Assembly: GCF_001426195.1 (NCBI RefSeq)
Contig: NZ_LMRS01000034.1
Span: forward strand, 62,001 to 126,000
Direction of reading: 5' to 3'
Source of the DNA: Sphingomonas sp. Leaf339
GTDB taxonomy: Bacteria > Pseudomonadota > Alphaproteobacteria > Sphingomonadales > Sphingomonadaceae
Length of the DNA stretch: 64,000 nucleotides
Both the position numbers and the translations under genes were made by a program. The notes beneath the pieces are model-generated. The model did no database searches. It was not told the origin of the DNA and worked only from the letters and a program-made list of their open reading frames with translations. Below are positions 45,526 to 54,307 of the stretch, in pieces; positions within the stretch are counted from its first letter, which is position 1, and the number at the start of each line of letters is the position of its first letter.

Positions 45526-46077
45526 TCAGTCCATATGCTTCAGGCCGACGCACAGATAATCCCAGCCGGTTATCAGCGTCAGCACCGCCGCACCCCACAA
45601 CGCCGCCAGACTCGTGACCTGTATCCACGCCTCATGCGGGATCGCGCCCGCCAGGATCAGCCCACCCAGTGATACCAGTTGCAGCGTCGTCTTCCACTTG
45701 GCCAGCTTCGACACCGGCATCGACACGTGCAGCGGCGCCAGGAATTCGCGCAGGCCAGACACGGCGATCTCGCGGAGCAGAATCACCAATGCCGCGACCA
45801 GATGCACGCCGACGATGTCGCGCGTGCCCACCAGCATCAGGATCACCGCCGCGACCATGATCTTGTCCGCGATCGGATCGAGGAACATGCCCAATCGCGA
45901 CACCGCGCCGTTCGACCGCGCCAGATAGCCGTCGAAATAATCGGTGATGCCCATCAGGCAATAAAGCGCGAACGCGATGGCATAACCCGCGGCCCATTGC
46001 GGCCACCACAGGAATGCCACCAGCAGCGGTACCGCCACGATTCGCGACAGCGTCAGGAGATTGGGCAGCGTCAGCAT
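45526..46077 (-). CDS. pgsA: CDP-diacylglycerol-glycerol-3-phosphate 3-phosphatidyltransferase
   Basis: 183 residues, about five membrane helices. It makes phosphatidylglycerol-phosphate. The family motif D-x2-D-G-x2-A-R-x8-G-x3-D-x3-D is present (TDYFDGYLARSNG ... GMFLDPIADK). The N-terminus MLTLPNLLTLSRIVAVPLLV is typical. First gene of the pgsA-moaD-moaE unit. Confidence 0.95.
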   Translation of the reverse strand: MLTLPNLLTLSRIVAVPLLVAFLWWPQWAAGYAIAFALYCLMGITDYFDGYLARSNGAVSRLGMFLDPIADKIMVAAVILMLVGTRDIVGVHLVAALVILLREIAVSGLREFLAPLHVSMPVSKLAKWKTTLQLVSLGGLILAGAIPHEAWIQVTSLAALWGAAVLTLITGWDYLCVGLKHMD

Positions 46078-46195
46078 CCGATCCTCCCCTAGCTTGCGAT
46101 CACGCCGGCGGGAACCGACTTATTAGACGTTGGCGTCGCGCCGTCCGCTGGGCTAAGTGCCTGCGCTGTATGTCACGACCGAGGCCCCGCCCATC

Positions 46196-47494
46196 ATGAT
46201 CAATGCGCTCGGGCTGTTGAAGCAACGTCGCTTCCTGCCCCTGTTCACGACGCAGTTCCTCGGCGCGTTCAACGACAATCTGTTCAAGACGTCGATGGTC
46301 CTGTTCGCGACCTATGTCGTGTTCAATGATGCCGGTCACGAAGCGAACTTCAATGCGCTGGCCACCGGTCTTGGCATCCTGCCCTTCTTTCTCTTGTCGG
46401 CACTGGCGGGACAATTGGCGGACAGCCACGACAAGGCGCGCATCATCCGCCTCGTGAAGTCGGCGGAGATCGGCATCATGGCGATCGGCGCGGCGGGGTT
46501 GTACGCGGTGAACCGAAACCACGTCTCGCTCGGGCTCGCGCTGATGCTGGGATCGGTGCTGCTGCTGGGCGTCCATTCGACATTCTTCGGGCCGATTAAA
46601 TACGCCATCCTGCCCCAGCATCTTCGCCCCGCCGACGTGCTGGGCGGCACCGGACTGGTGGAGGCGGGCACCTACCTGGCGATCCTGCTCGGCACCGTCA
46701 CCGCCGGCTTCCTGGTTAAACTGTCCTTCTGGTGGACGATCGGCGCGATCCTGGGCATCGCCGTCATCGGCCTGCTGGCGGGCCGGCAAGTGCCACCCGC
46801 CCCGCGTGAGGGGCCGTTGCTGCGGCTGAACTATAACCCTTTCACCGCGTCGTGGCGGCTGATTTCTGCCACGCTCCACATCCCGCGCCTGTTTCTGGCG
46901 ATCTGTGCGATCAGCTTCTTCTGGACGATCGCCTCGGTCCTCATCATCATTTTCCCGCCACTGGTGAAGAACGTGCTGACCGCGGACGAACAGGTCGCGA
47001 GCATCGCCATCGCCGTCTTCTCGGTCGGCGTCGCAATCGGATCGGTGGTTATCAACACCATGCTGAAGGGGAATATATCCGCCCGCTATTCGCCCGGCTC
47101 GGTGATCGCGATGGGGGTGTTCGTCGTCCTGTTCTCGTTCCTGTCACGCGGCTGGACGCCCGCCCCTGCTGGACAGTTCTATGGCTGGACCGCGTTCCTC
47201 GCCCAGCCCGGATCGGTGCCGATCCTGCTGACGCTGCTGGCGATCGCGATCACCGGCGGCATGTTCGTGGTGCCGCTCTATGCCTTCCTCACCACCACCG
47301 TGGAAAAGGACCATACCGCCCGCACCGTCGCGGCCAACAATGTCGTGAATGCCGGCGCGATGACGGTCGGGTCGATCGCCGTGATCGGCATCACCGCGCT
47401 GGGCGCGACGCCGGAGAACATGCTGCTGCTGGTAGCCGGCATGTGCCTGATCTCCGCATGGATCGCACAGAAACTCCACCGCGCCTGCGATTAA
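46196..47494 (+). CDS. LplT-like MFS lysophospholipid transporter
   Basis: 432 residues from ATG 46196, about twelve helices. The N-terminal QRRFLPLFTTQFLGAFNDNL is the conserved start of LplT and of the MFS part of LplT-Aas fusions, which flip lysophospholipids across the inner membrane. Mid-protein FFGPIKYAILPQHLRP and GGTGLVEAGTYLAILLGT are also LplT-like. Here no acyltransferase domain is fused. An in-frame start 13 codons earlier lacks a ribosome binding site. Confidence 0.9.
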   Translation: MINALGLLKQRRFLPLFTTQFLGAFNDNLFKTSMVLFATYVVFNDAGHEANFNALATGLGILPFFLLSALAGQLADSHDKARIIRLVKSAEIGIMAIGAAGLYAVNRNHVSLGLALMLGSVLLLGVHSTFFGPIKYAILPQHLRPADVLGGTGLVEAGTYLAILLGTVTAGFLVKLSFWWTIGAILGIAVIGLLAGRQVPPAPREGPLLRLNYNPFTASWRLISATLHIPRLFLAICAISFFWTIASVLIIIFPPLVKNVLTADEQVASIAIAVFSVGVAIGSVVINTMLKGNISARYSPGSVIAMGVFVVLFSFLSRGWTPAPAGQFYGWTAFLAQPGSVPILLTLLAIAITGGMFVVPLYAFLTTTVEKDHTARTVAANNVVNAGAMTVGSIAVIGITALGATPENMLLLVAGMCLISAWIAQKLHRACD

Positions 47495-47531
47495 AGCGCC
47501 GCCCGTCGTAGGGAGCGCGGAACCGGTCGGG

Positions 47532-47696
47532 TCAGAAGATAAAGCTGTAAAAGCAGGTGAAGAACGCCGCGAAGCTCAGCAGGAACAGCTTCACGTCCTT
47601 ATCGTCCGATCGCGCCACCACCCGCGGCGGTGGCGGTAGCGACTGGCGCATCGGATGGCGGGCGGCTTCGTTGGTAAGGACAAGGCGTCTGGTCAT
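47532..47696 (-). CDS. Small single-helix membrane protein
   Basis: 54 residues. MTRRLVLTNEAARHPMRQSL is followed by a Pro/Arg stretch, then one C-terminal transmembrane helix (VKLFLLSFAAFFTCFYSFIF) running to the last residue. The tail-anchored layout and the well-formed helix argue it is real; I have no function. Start ATG 47696; upstream codons have no ribosome binding site. It is antisense to nothing important and faces the end of the MFS gene. A CtrA-like TTAA-N7-TTTA lies at 47707-47721, just upstream of its start. Confidence 0.6.
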   Translation of the reverse strand: MTRRLVLTNEAARHPMRQSLPPPPRVVARSDDKDVKLFLLSFAAFFTCFYSFIF

Positions 47697-47855
47697 AGTG
47701 TGACTATTAACGCCATGTTTACCTATTCGGACCACCCTCAAAATGGGTTAACACGCCACCGTACCATGCCGGGACGATTAAGGTCGGCGTGCACGAAGTT
47801 CAATTTTCCGCCCGAAACGCTTGAGCGGAGCCCCGATCCGCTCCACCGTGACGAC

Positions 47856-49121
47856 ATGTCGATCATCGCCCCCCTGCTCCTCGCCGCCGCCGTCACCTCG
47901 TCACCCTCGCCGGAACGGTTGAAGGCCGATGTCACCGCGCTCGTCGGTTTCGGCACTCGCCACACCGCCTCCACCACCACCGATCCCCGCCGCGGCATCG
48001 GCGCCGCACGCGACTGGGCGGCGCGGCGGTTTCAGGAGATCGGCCGCGCCTGCAACGGCTGCATCACGGTGGAGCGAATCGAACGATCCTTCACCGGACC
48101 CCGCGCGCCCAATGGTGTCGTGGTGCAGGACGTGCTGGGCATCCAGCCGGGCCGCAATCCCAACCGCGTCGTCATCGTCGGCGCACATATCGACAGCCGC
48201 GTGACCGACGTGATGGACACGACCAGCGACGCGCCCGGCGCCAATGACGACGCTTCCGGTGTCGCCCTGGTGCTGGAGGCCGCCCGCCTCCTGTCGCGGC
48301 AAAAGTTCGACGCCACCATCGTCTACGCCGTCTTTTCCGGCGAGGAGCAGGGCCTGTGGGGCGCGACCCTGCTGGCCGACACGGCAAAGGCGCGTGGCTG
48401 GCAGGTGTCAGCGATGCTCAACAACGACATCGTCGGCAACACGCTGGGCCAGGGCAGCGCCCGCGAGGCCCGCTGGGTCCGCGTCTTCTCAGAAGGCATC
48501 CGCTCGTCGGAGGACGCCACCCAGTCGCTCGCCCGCCGCGGCAATGGCGGCGAGGATGACGGCCCCAGCCGCGCGCTCGCCAAGGCGATCGACGGAATCG
48601 CCGCCGGCAACAAGCGCGGCCTCGACGTCTTCCTCGATCGTCGCCCCGATCGCTTCGGGCGTGGCGGCGATCACGAACCGTTTCTGAAGCTCGGCTATCC
48701 CGCCGTCCGCTTCTCCGTCGCCAATGAAAATTGGGACGCACAGCATCAGGATCTCCGCACCGAAAATGGCACAGTGTACGGCGATACGATCGACCGGATG
48801 GACTTCGCCTATCTTGCCAAGGTCACCGCGACCAACGTGGCGACCCTGAGCCGCCTCGCCACCGCCCCCGCCGCGCCCGCCACCGCGACCATCGCCGGCC
48901 CCCTGTCACGCGATACATCGGTCAAATGGGCCGCCGTCCCCGGTGCTGCCCGCTACCGAGTCCGCTGGCGGCGCAACGACAGCGCAGACTGGTCGAAGTC
49001 GATCGAGGTGACCGGCACCGAAACCCTGTTGAAGCAGACCCCCGTCGACGACCATTTCGTCGGCGTTTCGGCCTTGGCGGCGGACGGATCGGAAAGCCTC
49101 GTCACATTCGCCGGCCGCTGA
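47856..49121 (+). CDS. Exported M28 metallopeptidase with C-terminal fibronectin-like domain
   Basis: 421 residues from ATG 47856. A signal peptide (1-~18) precedes an M28 peptidase: VIVGAHIDSRV (His), APGANDDASGVALVLEAARL (Asp), FSGEEQGLWGATL (Glu-Glu), LNNDIVGNT (Asp) and GRGGDHEPFLKLGYPAVRF (His). These bind two zinc ions. The last ~90 residues are a fibronectin type III-like domain (VKWAAVPGAARYRVRWRRND). It probably degrades peptides in the periplasm. It lies 159 bp upstream-divergent from the small membrane protein. Confidence 0.93.
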   Translation: MSIIAPLLLAAAVTSSPSPERLKADVTALVGFGTRHTASTTTDPRRGIGAARDWAARRFQEIGRACNGCITVERIERSFTGPRAPNGVVVQDVLGIQPGRNPNRVVIVGAHIDSRVTDVMDTTSDAPGANDDASGVALVLEAARLLSRQKFDATIVYAVFSGEEQGLWGATLLADTAKARGWQVSAMLNNDIVGNTLGQGSAREARWVRVFSEGIRSSEDATQSLARRGNGGEDDGPSRALAKAIDGIAAGNKRGLDVFLDRRPDRFGRGGDHEPFLKLGYPAVRFSVANENWDAQHQDLRTENGTVYGDTIDRMDFAYLAKVTATNVATLSRLATAPAAPATATIAGPLSRDTSVKWAAVPGAARYRVRWRRNDSADWSKSIEVTGTETLLKQTPVDDHFVGVSALAADGSESLVTFAGR

Positions 49122-49135
49122 TCCGGCAAAAGGTA

Positions 49136-49170
49136 ATGCCGCCCCGCGGGAGTCCATCGCGGGGCGGCAT
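49136..49170 (+). terminator. Perfect 13-bp hairpin after the M28 gene
   Basis: ATGCCGCCCCGCG (49136-49148), 9-nt loop, CGCGGGGCGGCAT (49158-49170), 15 nt after the stop. Only a short CTT follows, so it is a weak intrinsic terminator but a strong fold. Confidence 0.6.
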
Positions 49171-49254
49171 CTTGAGCGGTCGCGTCTGGGAAGACCGCCT
49201 GAGTAAAAAGTACCACCGCTCCGGCACGATCGCTAGTGCAGATCGCGTCCCGAT

Positions 49255-49740
49255 TCAGGTCAAACGTTTACTCAGCACTGCCGCCAGTGCCTCGCACCCC
49301 GCCGCGTCCGCTGCATCGAAGCGCGCCGGTATCGGGCTGTCGAGATCGAGCACCCCCAACACCACGCCGTCCCTCAACAACGGCACCACCAGTTCCGACC
49401 GACTCGCCGCGTCGCACGCAATATGCCCCGGAAACGCATGGACGTCCTCGACCAGTTGCGTCGTCCGCTCCGCCGCCGCCGTACCGCAAACACCACGGCC
49501 TACCGGAATGCGAATACACGCCGCCTTGCCTTGGAACGGCCCCAGCACCAGCTCGCCATCGACCATGCGGTAAAATCCCGCCCAGTTCAGGTCGGGCAGA
49601 TATTGCCAGATCAGCGCCGATGCATTGGCCATGTTGGCGATCGCATCCGTTTCGCCGTCGGTAAGGGCGTCCAGCGCCGCCAGCATATCGCGGTACAGTT
49701 CTGCCTTCGATCCGGCAGCCACATCGAACTGGTACATCAA
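49255..49740 (-). CDS. msrC: Free methionine-(R)-sulfoxide reductase (GAF domain)
   Basis: 161 residues. The GAF-fold enzyme reduces free Met-R-O using three Cys: Cys75, Cys85 and Cys109 (GKAACIRIPVGRGVCG, GHIACDAASRSELV), with the same spacing (10 and 24) as Cys84, Cys94 and Cys118 of the E. coli enzyme. LNWAGFYRMVDGELVLGPFQ and VLGVLDLDSP are further family blocks. It repairs oxidised methionine. It lies 24 bp after arfB on the same strand. Confidence 0.95.
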   Translation of the reverse strand: MMYQFDVAAGSKAELYRDMLAALDALTDGETDAIANMANASALIWQYLPDLNWAGFYRMVDGELVLGPFQGKAACIRIPVGRGVCGTAAAERTTQLVEDVHAFPGHIACDAASRSELVVPLLRDGVVLGVLDLDSPIPARFDAADAAGCEALAAVLSKRLT

Positions 49741-49764
49741 CTGGTCCTCATCATTCCCGCACGG

Positions 49765-50187
49765 TCATTCGCGAACTGGCCCACGCCCCGCCTTCACCGC
49801 CGACCGCTTGGTCTTGCCATCAACCCGCCGCGTCTGCGACGCCTTGGTCGGCCGGGTCGGGCGGCGCTTCTTCGGCACGATCGTCGCCTCGCGGATCATC
49901 TCGATCAGCCGCTCGCGCACTTCCTGCCGGTTGAGCAATTGGGATCGCGACCCCTCGCTGCGCAAGGTCAGGACACCATCACGCGTCATCCGCGATCCGG
50001 CCAGCGCGGCCAGCCGCTCCTTCACCATCTCCGGCAAACCCGGCGAGCGCTCCACGTCGAACCGCAGCAGCACCGCCGAATCGGTGGTGTTCACATGCTG
50101 CCCACCGGGGCCGCCCGACCGGGTGAAGCTCTCCTCGATCTCGCCGCTATCGATCGAAATCGACCGGGTGATGGGAATGGCCACCAT
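49765..50187 (-). CDS. arfB: Alternative ribosome-rescue factor ArfB
   Basis: 140 residues with the peptidyl-hydrolase motif GGPGGQHVN (GGQ at 28-30) and the following TTDSAVLLRFDVERSPGLP. The C-terminus is basic (SQTRRVDGKTKRSAVKAGRG), the tail that enters the mRNA channel of stalled ribosomes. It hydrolyses peptidyl-tRNA on non-stop complexes. It starts 12 bp after the RluA-family gene, so the cluster rluA-arfB-msrC is probably one transcript. Confidence 0.95.
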   Translation of the reverse strand: MVAIPITRSISIDSGEIEESFTRSGGPGGQHVNTTDSAVLLRFDVERSPGLPEMVKERLAALAGSRMTRDGVLTLRSEGSRSQLLNRQEVRERLIEMIREATIVPKKRRPTRPTKASQTRRVDGKTKRSAVKAGRGPVRE

Positions 50188-50199
50188 CGCCCTTCACCG

Positions 50200-50835
50200 T
50201 CACCAGTTCTCGAACCGCTCAGGGATCGGCGCTTCCGCCTTGATCGGGTCCTTGCCCGGCCGCTGCACGACCAGTTCCGCCGCGTGCAGCAGCATGCCGA
50301 TCCTGTCCGCCCGGCCATACACCGGATCGCCGACCACTGCCGCGCCCAAACCGGTGGCGGCGTGGACACGAATCTGGTGAGTGCGCCCTGTTTCCGGCTT
50401 GAACTCCACCAGCGTCCGCTCGCCACGCGTCTCGATCGCGCGCCAGTGGGTACGCGCCGCCTTGCCACGCTCGTCCGGCACGATCCGCCAGCCATCTTCG
50501 GCCGTGCTGGTCTTGCCCAGCGCCATCTCGATCAGCCCCTCGCCCTCGACCACGCCGTCCAGCACCGCCAGATACCGTTTCTCGACCAATCCCTGCTCGA
50601 ACGCCTGCTGAAACCGCGCACCCGCCTTGGGATTGCGCGCCAGCAACAGGCAACCGCTGGTGTCACGGTCCAGCCGGTGCACCGCCGTCGGCCAGCGCTG
50701 AAAGCCGAAGCGCAGCGATTCGAGGTGGTTTTCGAGGCTGATCGATCCGTCACGCGGCCGATCGACCGGCAAGCCCGTGGGCTTGTCGATCACCAGCGCT
50801 TCGCCATCGATGAAAAGTACGCGGTCACCATGCAT
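50200..50835 (-). CDS. RluA-family pseudouridine synthase
   Basis: 211 residues from ATG 50835. It isomerises uridines in 23S rRNA or tRNA. Catalytic block AVHRLDRDTSGCLLLARNPK contains the Asp of RluA enzymes; then FEQGLVEKRYLAVLDGVVEG, FKPETGRTHQIRVHAATGLG and GDPVYGR. No S4 domain. The specific target is not readable. The upstream 30 in-frame codons overlap the divergent peptidase gene and were left out. Confidence 0.94.
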   Translation of the reverse strand: MHGDRVLFIDGEALVIDKPTGLPVDRPRDGSISLENHLESLRFGFQRWPTAVHRLDRDTSGCLLLARNPKAGARFQQAFEQGLVEKRYLAVLDGVVEGEGLIEMALGKTSTAEDGWRIVPDERGKAARTHWRAIETRGERTLVEFKPETGRTHQIRVHAATGLGAAVVGDPVYGRADRIGMLLHAAELVVQRPGKDPIKAEAPIPERFENW

Positions 50836-50884
50836 GCCGCGCTCCTTGCCACCGCCGGCCCCCGCATGCCAGAGCCCGTAGTCG

Positions 50885-51580
50885 ATGCTGGTGCTTATCC
50901 TTGCCCAGGCCGTCATGGCCCCCATCGGTGACGGCCGGGTGCTGGGCCACTTTCCTTACGGCAACGTCGCGCCCGGCGAACTGGTCGAGGCCCCCGTCGG
51001 CTTCGGCCTGCACGCCTGCCAGATCCGGCGCGACGTCCTGCCCGATCTGACCGCGCTGTTGGCCGCCGCCGCCACCGATCCGACGACGGGCGGCAGCGTG
51101 CGCGGCGTATCGTGCCATCGTTCGATCGAACGGCAGAGCGGCGTCTTCCGCACCGGCGGCGAGGGTGACGACCAGAGCCGCGCGATCTCGGTCGCGCCGG
51201 CGGGGTACAGCGAGCACACCACCGGCTACGCGATCGACTTCGCCGTCCGTCCGTCGCCCAATTGCCCGGACATCGAGGCATGCATGGCGGCCCTGCCCGC
51301 CGCCCGCTGGCTGCTCGCCAACGCCCCGCGCTTCGGATTCGAGCTAAGCTTCCCGCCCGGCAATCGCCAGCAGGTGAAATGGGAACCCTGGCACTGGCGC
51401 TGGGTCGGCCGCACGGCGGACGCCCCCGGCGCGGCCAAGGCGCGCTTCATCTTCGCCAAGGCACGCGCGGCGTTCCCGGCGAACCCCAGCATCTATCCGC
51501 CGCTGAACATCGTGCTGACTGGCCAGCCCTCGCCACCGATCCTGCCACCCGAACCGAAGAAGAAAAAGCGCCGCCGATAA
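50885..51580 (+). CDS. M15-family D-alanyl-D-alanine carboxypeptidase
   Basis: 231 residues. The zinc-peptidase residues are in SEHTTGYAIDFAV (His and Asp) and EPWHWRWVG (His), with VRGVSCHRSIERQSGVF before. Such VanY-like enzymes trim peptidoglycan peptides. The first ~12 residues form a short hydrophobic N-terminus that may act as a signal, and the last ~20 residues are a Pro/Lys/Arg tail (PPEPKKKKRRR) that is unusual for a secreted enzyme. Divergent from the RluA gene with a 49-bp gap. Confidence 0.88.
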   Translation: MLVLILAQAVMAPIGDGRVLGHFPYGNVAPGELVEAPVGFGLHACQIRRDVLPDLTALLAAAATDPTTGGSVRGVSCHRSIERQSGVFRTGGEGDDQSRAISVAPAGYSEHTTGYAIDFAVRPSPNCPDIEACMAALPAARWLLANAPRFGFELSFPPGNRQQVKWEPWHWRWVGRTADAPGAAKARFIFAKARAAFPANPSIYPPLNIVLTGQPSPPILPPEPKKKKRRR

Positions 51581-51592
51581 CGCATAACACAC

Positions 51593-51670
51593 CCGTCATT
51601 GCGAGCGTAGCGAAGCAACCCAAGGCATCACGCGAAACACTGGATTTCTTCGCTACGCTCGCAACGACGG
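51593..51670. repeat. Inverted pair of a 23-bp intergenic repeat
   Basis: CCGTCATTGCGAGCGTAGCGAAG (51593-51615) and the reverse complement of 51648-51670 agree at 22 of 23 positions, 32 bp apart. The GTCATTGCGAGCGxAGCGAAGCAA motif is a widespread bacterial palindromic repeat. It follows the M15 gene and precedes wrbA, and could fold as a terminator for both converging genes. Confidence 0.8.
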
Positions 51671-51736
51671 ATCAAGCATATGTTGGGTGCGCCCGGAACG
51701 TCGCCGTTCAGGGCGCGCCCCCCACGCAAGATCACC

Positions 51737-52339
51737 TCACCCGAACAGCTTCACCGCCGTCTCGGCAATCCGCTTGCCCTGATACCGCGCGCCGTCCAGT
51801 TCGACCGCACTCGGCTGTCGCGATCCATCGCCATCGGCCAGCGTCGACGCGCCATAAGGCGTGCCGCCCTTCACTTCGTCAACGCCCATCTGGCCCTGAA
51901 AGCCGTAATCCAGCCCGACGATCGTCATGCCATGATGCAGCAGGTTGGTGATGATCGAAAACAGCGTCGTCTCCTGCCCGCCATGCTGACTGGCGGTCGA
52001 CGTGAAGGCGCCACCGACCTTGCCGATCAGCTTGCCCTGAAACCACAGGCCACCCGTCGTATCCCAGAACGACGCCATCTGCGCCGGCATCCGGCCGTAC
52101 CGGGTCGGCGCGCCGACGATGATCGCGTCATAGGTGGCAAGTGCATCAGGCGATTCGATCAGCGGATGCGCGGTATCGGTCTTGAAATGCGCGGCCTCGA
52201 CGACCTCGGCCGGCGCGGTTTCGGCGACACGGCGGATATCCACCTCGGCCCCACTGGTACGCGCGCCCTCGGCGATGGCATCGGCCATCTGCTCGATATG
52301 CCCGTAAGACGAATAATAAAGAACGAGTACCTTGGCCAT
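51737..52339 (-). CDS. wrbA: NAD(P)H:quinone oxidoreductase WrbA
   Basis: 200 residues, flavodoxin fold. FMN loop: [20 protein letters not shown]; then [20 protein letters not shown] and [14 protein letters not shown] with the WrbA-specific insert. It reduces quinones by two electrons, protecting from redox cycling. The pirin gene lies 54 bp upstream, so they are cotranscribed, and both face away from a LysR regulator. Confidence 0.95.
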   Translation of the reverse strand: MAKVLVLYYSSYGHIEQMADAIAEGARTSGAEVDIRRVAETAPAEVVEAAHFKTDTAHPLIESPDALATYDAIIVGAPTRYGRMPAQMASFWDTTGGLWFQGKLIGKVGGAFTSTASQHGGQETTLFSIITNLLHHGMTIVGLDYGFQGQMGVDEVKGGTPYGASTLADGDGSRQPSAVELDGARYQGKRIAETAVKLFG

Positions 52340-52393
52340 GAAACCTCCTGCAAATAGGGAACGGCCCCGACCGAAGCCGGGGCCGGATGAAAT

Positions 52394-53107
52394 TTACGCC
52401 GCGTCGACCAATACGATCTCCGCATCCTCGGTCGCGGTGATCGTCACCGTCCCAGCCGACAACGCCACACCGTCGCGGGCGTTCACCGTCGTCCCGTCGA
52501 TCGTCAGCGCGCCGGTCGCCGGCACCAGATAGGCGTGACGCCCCGGCCCGACTTCGTGCGTCACGCTCTCGCCGGCGCTCAGCGTCGTCGCCAGCACGCG
52601 TGCCTCGGCGCGGATTTTCAGTGCGTCGGTATCCTCGGCAAAGCCGCTCGCCAGTACGGTGAACTGCCCGGTCCGGCCGTCCTTGGGGAACGGCTTGGCA
52701 CCCCAGTTCGGCTCGCCGCCCTTCGTTGTCGGTTCCACCCAGATCTGGAATATCGTGGTGGCTTCATCCTCCACGTTGAACTCCGAGTGACGCACGCCCG
52801 ATCCGGCGCTCATCACCTGCACGTCGCCCGCCGCGGTCCGGCCCGTGTTGCCCAGCGAGTCTTGATGCGTGATCGCGCCGGTGCGGACATAGGTGATGAT
52901 CTCCATGTCACTATGCGGGTGCGGCGGGAAACCGGCCTTGGCGGCGATGATGTCGTCGTTCCAGACACGGATCGCGCCCCAGCCCATCCGGGCCGGATCA
53001 TAGTAGCTGGCGAACGAGAAATGATGCCGCGCGTCGAGCCAACCGTGATTGGCATGGCCCAGCGTGTCGAAACGGCGAATATCGATCTTGGTCTTGGCGT
53101 CGAGCAT
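52394..53107 (-). CDS. Pirin family protein
   Basis: 237 residues, double cupin. The metal site is seen in FPPHPHSDMEIITYVRTGAI (two His) and GVRHSEFNVED (His and Glu), as in quercetin 2,3-dioxygenase-type pirins such as YhhW. Start MLDAKTKIDIRRFDTLGHAN is typical. It may break down flavonoids or act as a redox sensor. It precedes wrbA, and a divergent LysR regulator lies 112 bp upstream, the usual layout for a regulated pirin operon. Confidence 0.93.
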   Translation of the reverse strand: MLDAKTKIDIRRFDTLGHANHGWLDARHHFSFASYYDPARMGWGAIRVWNDDIIAAKAGFPPHPHSDMEIITYVRTGAITHQDSLGNTGRTAAGDVQVMSAGSGVRHSEFNVEDEATTIFQIWVEPTTKGGEPNWGAKPFPKDGRTGQFTVLASGFAEDTDALKIRAEARVLATTLSAGESVTHEVGPGRHAYLVPATGALTIDGTTVNARDGVALSAGTVTITATEDAEIVLVDAA

Positions 53108-53169
53108 GGTTTAACTCCCTTGGTTGATGCCAAGATAGTGCCGCCGATTATAACGTAAACGGAAACAGT

Positions 53170-53186
53170 GGAAACCGATCGTTTCC
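53170..53186. promoter_or_regulatory. Palindrome in the pirin-LysR promoter gap
   Basis: GGAAAC (53170-53175) and GTTTCC (53181-53186) form a perfect dyad with 5-bp spacing; another GGAAAC lies at 53161-53166. A LysR regulator commonly binds such a site between itself and its target; assignment is inference. Confidence 0.5.
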
Positions 53187-53219
53187 ATGGCTATCGCGAA
53201 ACGACAGGAGAGCAGGGCG

Positions 53220-54161
53220 ATGCGACTACCCGACCTCGAAGCGTGGGCGATCTTCGCCGCCGTCGTCGATGCCCGCTCGTTCAGCGGCGCCGCCGAGCAG
53301 ATCGGCCTGTCCAAGGCGACCGTATCAAAGGCCGTATCACGGCTGGAGGCACAGCTCGGCCAGTCGCTGTTCCACCGCACGTCGCGCCGCCTCGCCCTGA
53401 CCGAGGCTGGCCGCCCGCTCGCCGAACACGCCCGCCGCATCGTCGCCGAGGCCCGCGCCGCCGAGGAAGCCGCCCGCGACGCCGCCAGCACCCCCGCCGG
53501 CAGCGTCCGCCTCGCCGCGCCGATGAGCTTCGGCATCGCCAATGTCGCGCCGCTGATCGCCGACTTCCTGACGCTGCATCCCGGCATCCAGATCGATCTG
53601 CATCTGTCCGACGCCCGCATCGATATCGTCGCGGAGGGGTTCGACGTTGCGCTCCGTATCGGCGACCTTGCCGATTCCAGCCTGCGCGCGCGCCGCCTGT
53701 GCGGCATCGCCACTCATATCGTCGCAGCGCCTGCCTATCTGGCGGCCGCCGGCACGCCGCAGCATCCATCGGAACTGTCACGGCACCGCATCTTCGGCTA
53801 TTCCAACGTCCCCGGCCCATGGCATTTCCGGAAAGACGGCGAACCAGAAGTGACATTGCGCCCCACCGGCCCGCTGATCGCCAATTCCGGCGACGCGCTG
53901 GTCCCCGCCCTTGTCGCCGGCCTCGGCATCGCCCGCCTGCCCGGCTTCATCGTCGGCCCGATGATGGCCGACGGCCGGCTCGTCGCGATCCTGCCCGACT
54001 GGACACCACCGCCGATCGGTCTCCACCTGCTCACCCCACCCAGCCCCCTGCGCCCCCAGCGGGTCGAGGCATTGATCGCCTTCCTCAGCCAGCACCTGCG
54101 CGACCCCTGCGCCGGCGCTGTCCTGCCCGCGAGCGATCTGCCAGTATCACTGGATGCATGA
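53220..54161 (+). CDS. LysR-family regulator
   Basis: 313 residues from ATG 53220, chosen because AGGAG lies upstream and the HTH starts at once (RLPDLEAWAIFAAVVDARSF, GLSKATVSKAVSRLEAQLGQ). The ligand domain follows (GSVRLAAPMSFGIANVAPLI, GDALVPALVAGLGIARLPGF). It is of the CrgA/YhcS-like subgroup. It is divergent from pirin-wrbA and likely controls them in response to a quinone or aromatic compound. Confidence 0.92.
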   Translation: MRLPDLEAWAIFAAVVDARSFSGAAEQIGLSKATVSKAVSRLEAQLGQSLFHRTSRRLALTEAGRPLAEHARRIVAEARAAEEAARDAASTPAGSVRLAAPMSFGIANVAPLIADFLTLHPGIQIDLHLSDARIDIVAEGFDVALRIGDLADSSLRARRLCGIATHIVAAPAYLAAAGTPQHPSELSRHRIFGYSNVPGPWHFRKDGEPEVTLRPTGPLIANSGDALVPALVAGLGIARLPGFIVGPMMADGRLVAILPDWTPPPIGLHLLTPPSPLRPQRVEALIAFLSQHLRDPCAGAVLPASDLPVSLDA

Positions 54162-54307
54162 GCGCCAGCGCCGACTGATTCCTATAATCAACAACTCCCC
54201 GCCAAATGCCTGGGCGCAGTTGGGAAGGCCATCGTGATTCATCGGAGCCCCTCACCCAACCGGACACCCGCCTCCGCCGGGGAATTGGCGCCAGGCACCC
54301 GCCAATC

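Noticed and set aside
47707..47722. TTAA-N7-TTTAC near the small membrane protein
   Set aside because: One mismatch to the CtrA consensus and no supporting half-site; kept only as a weak candidate.
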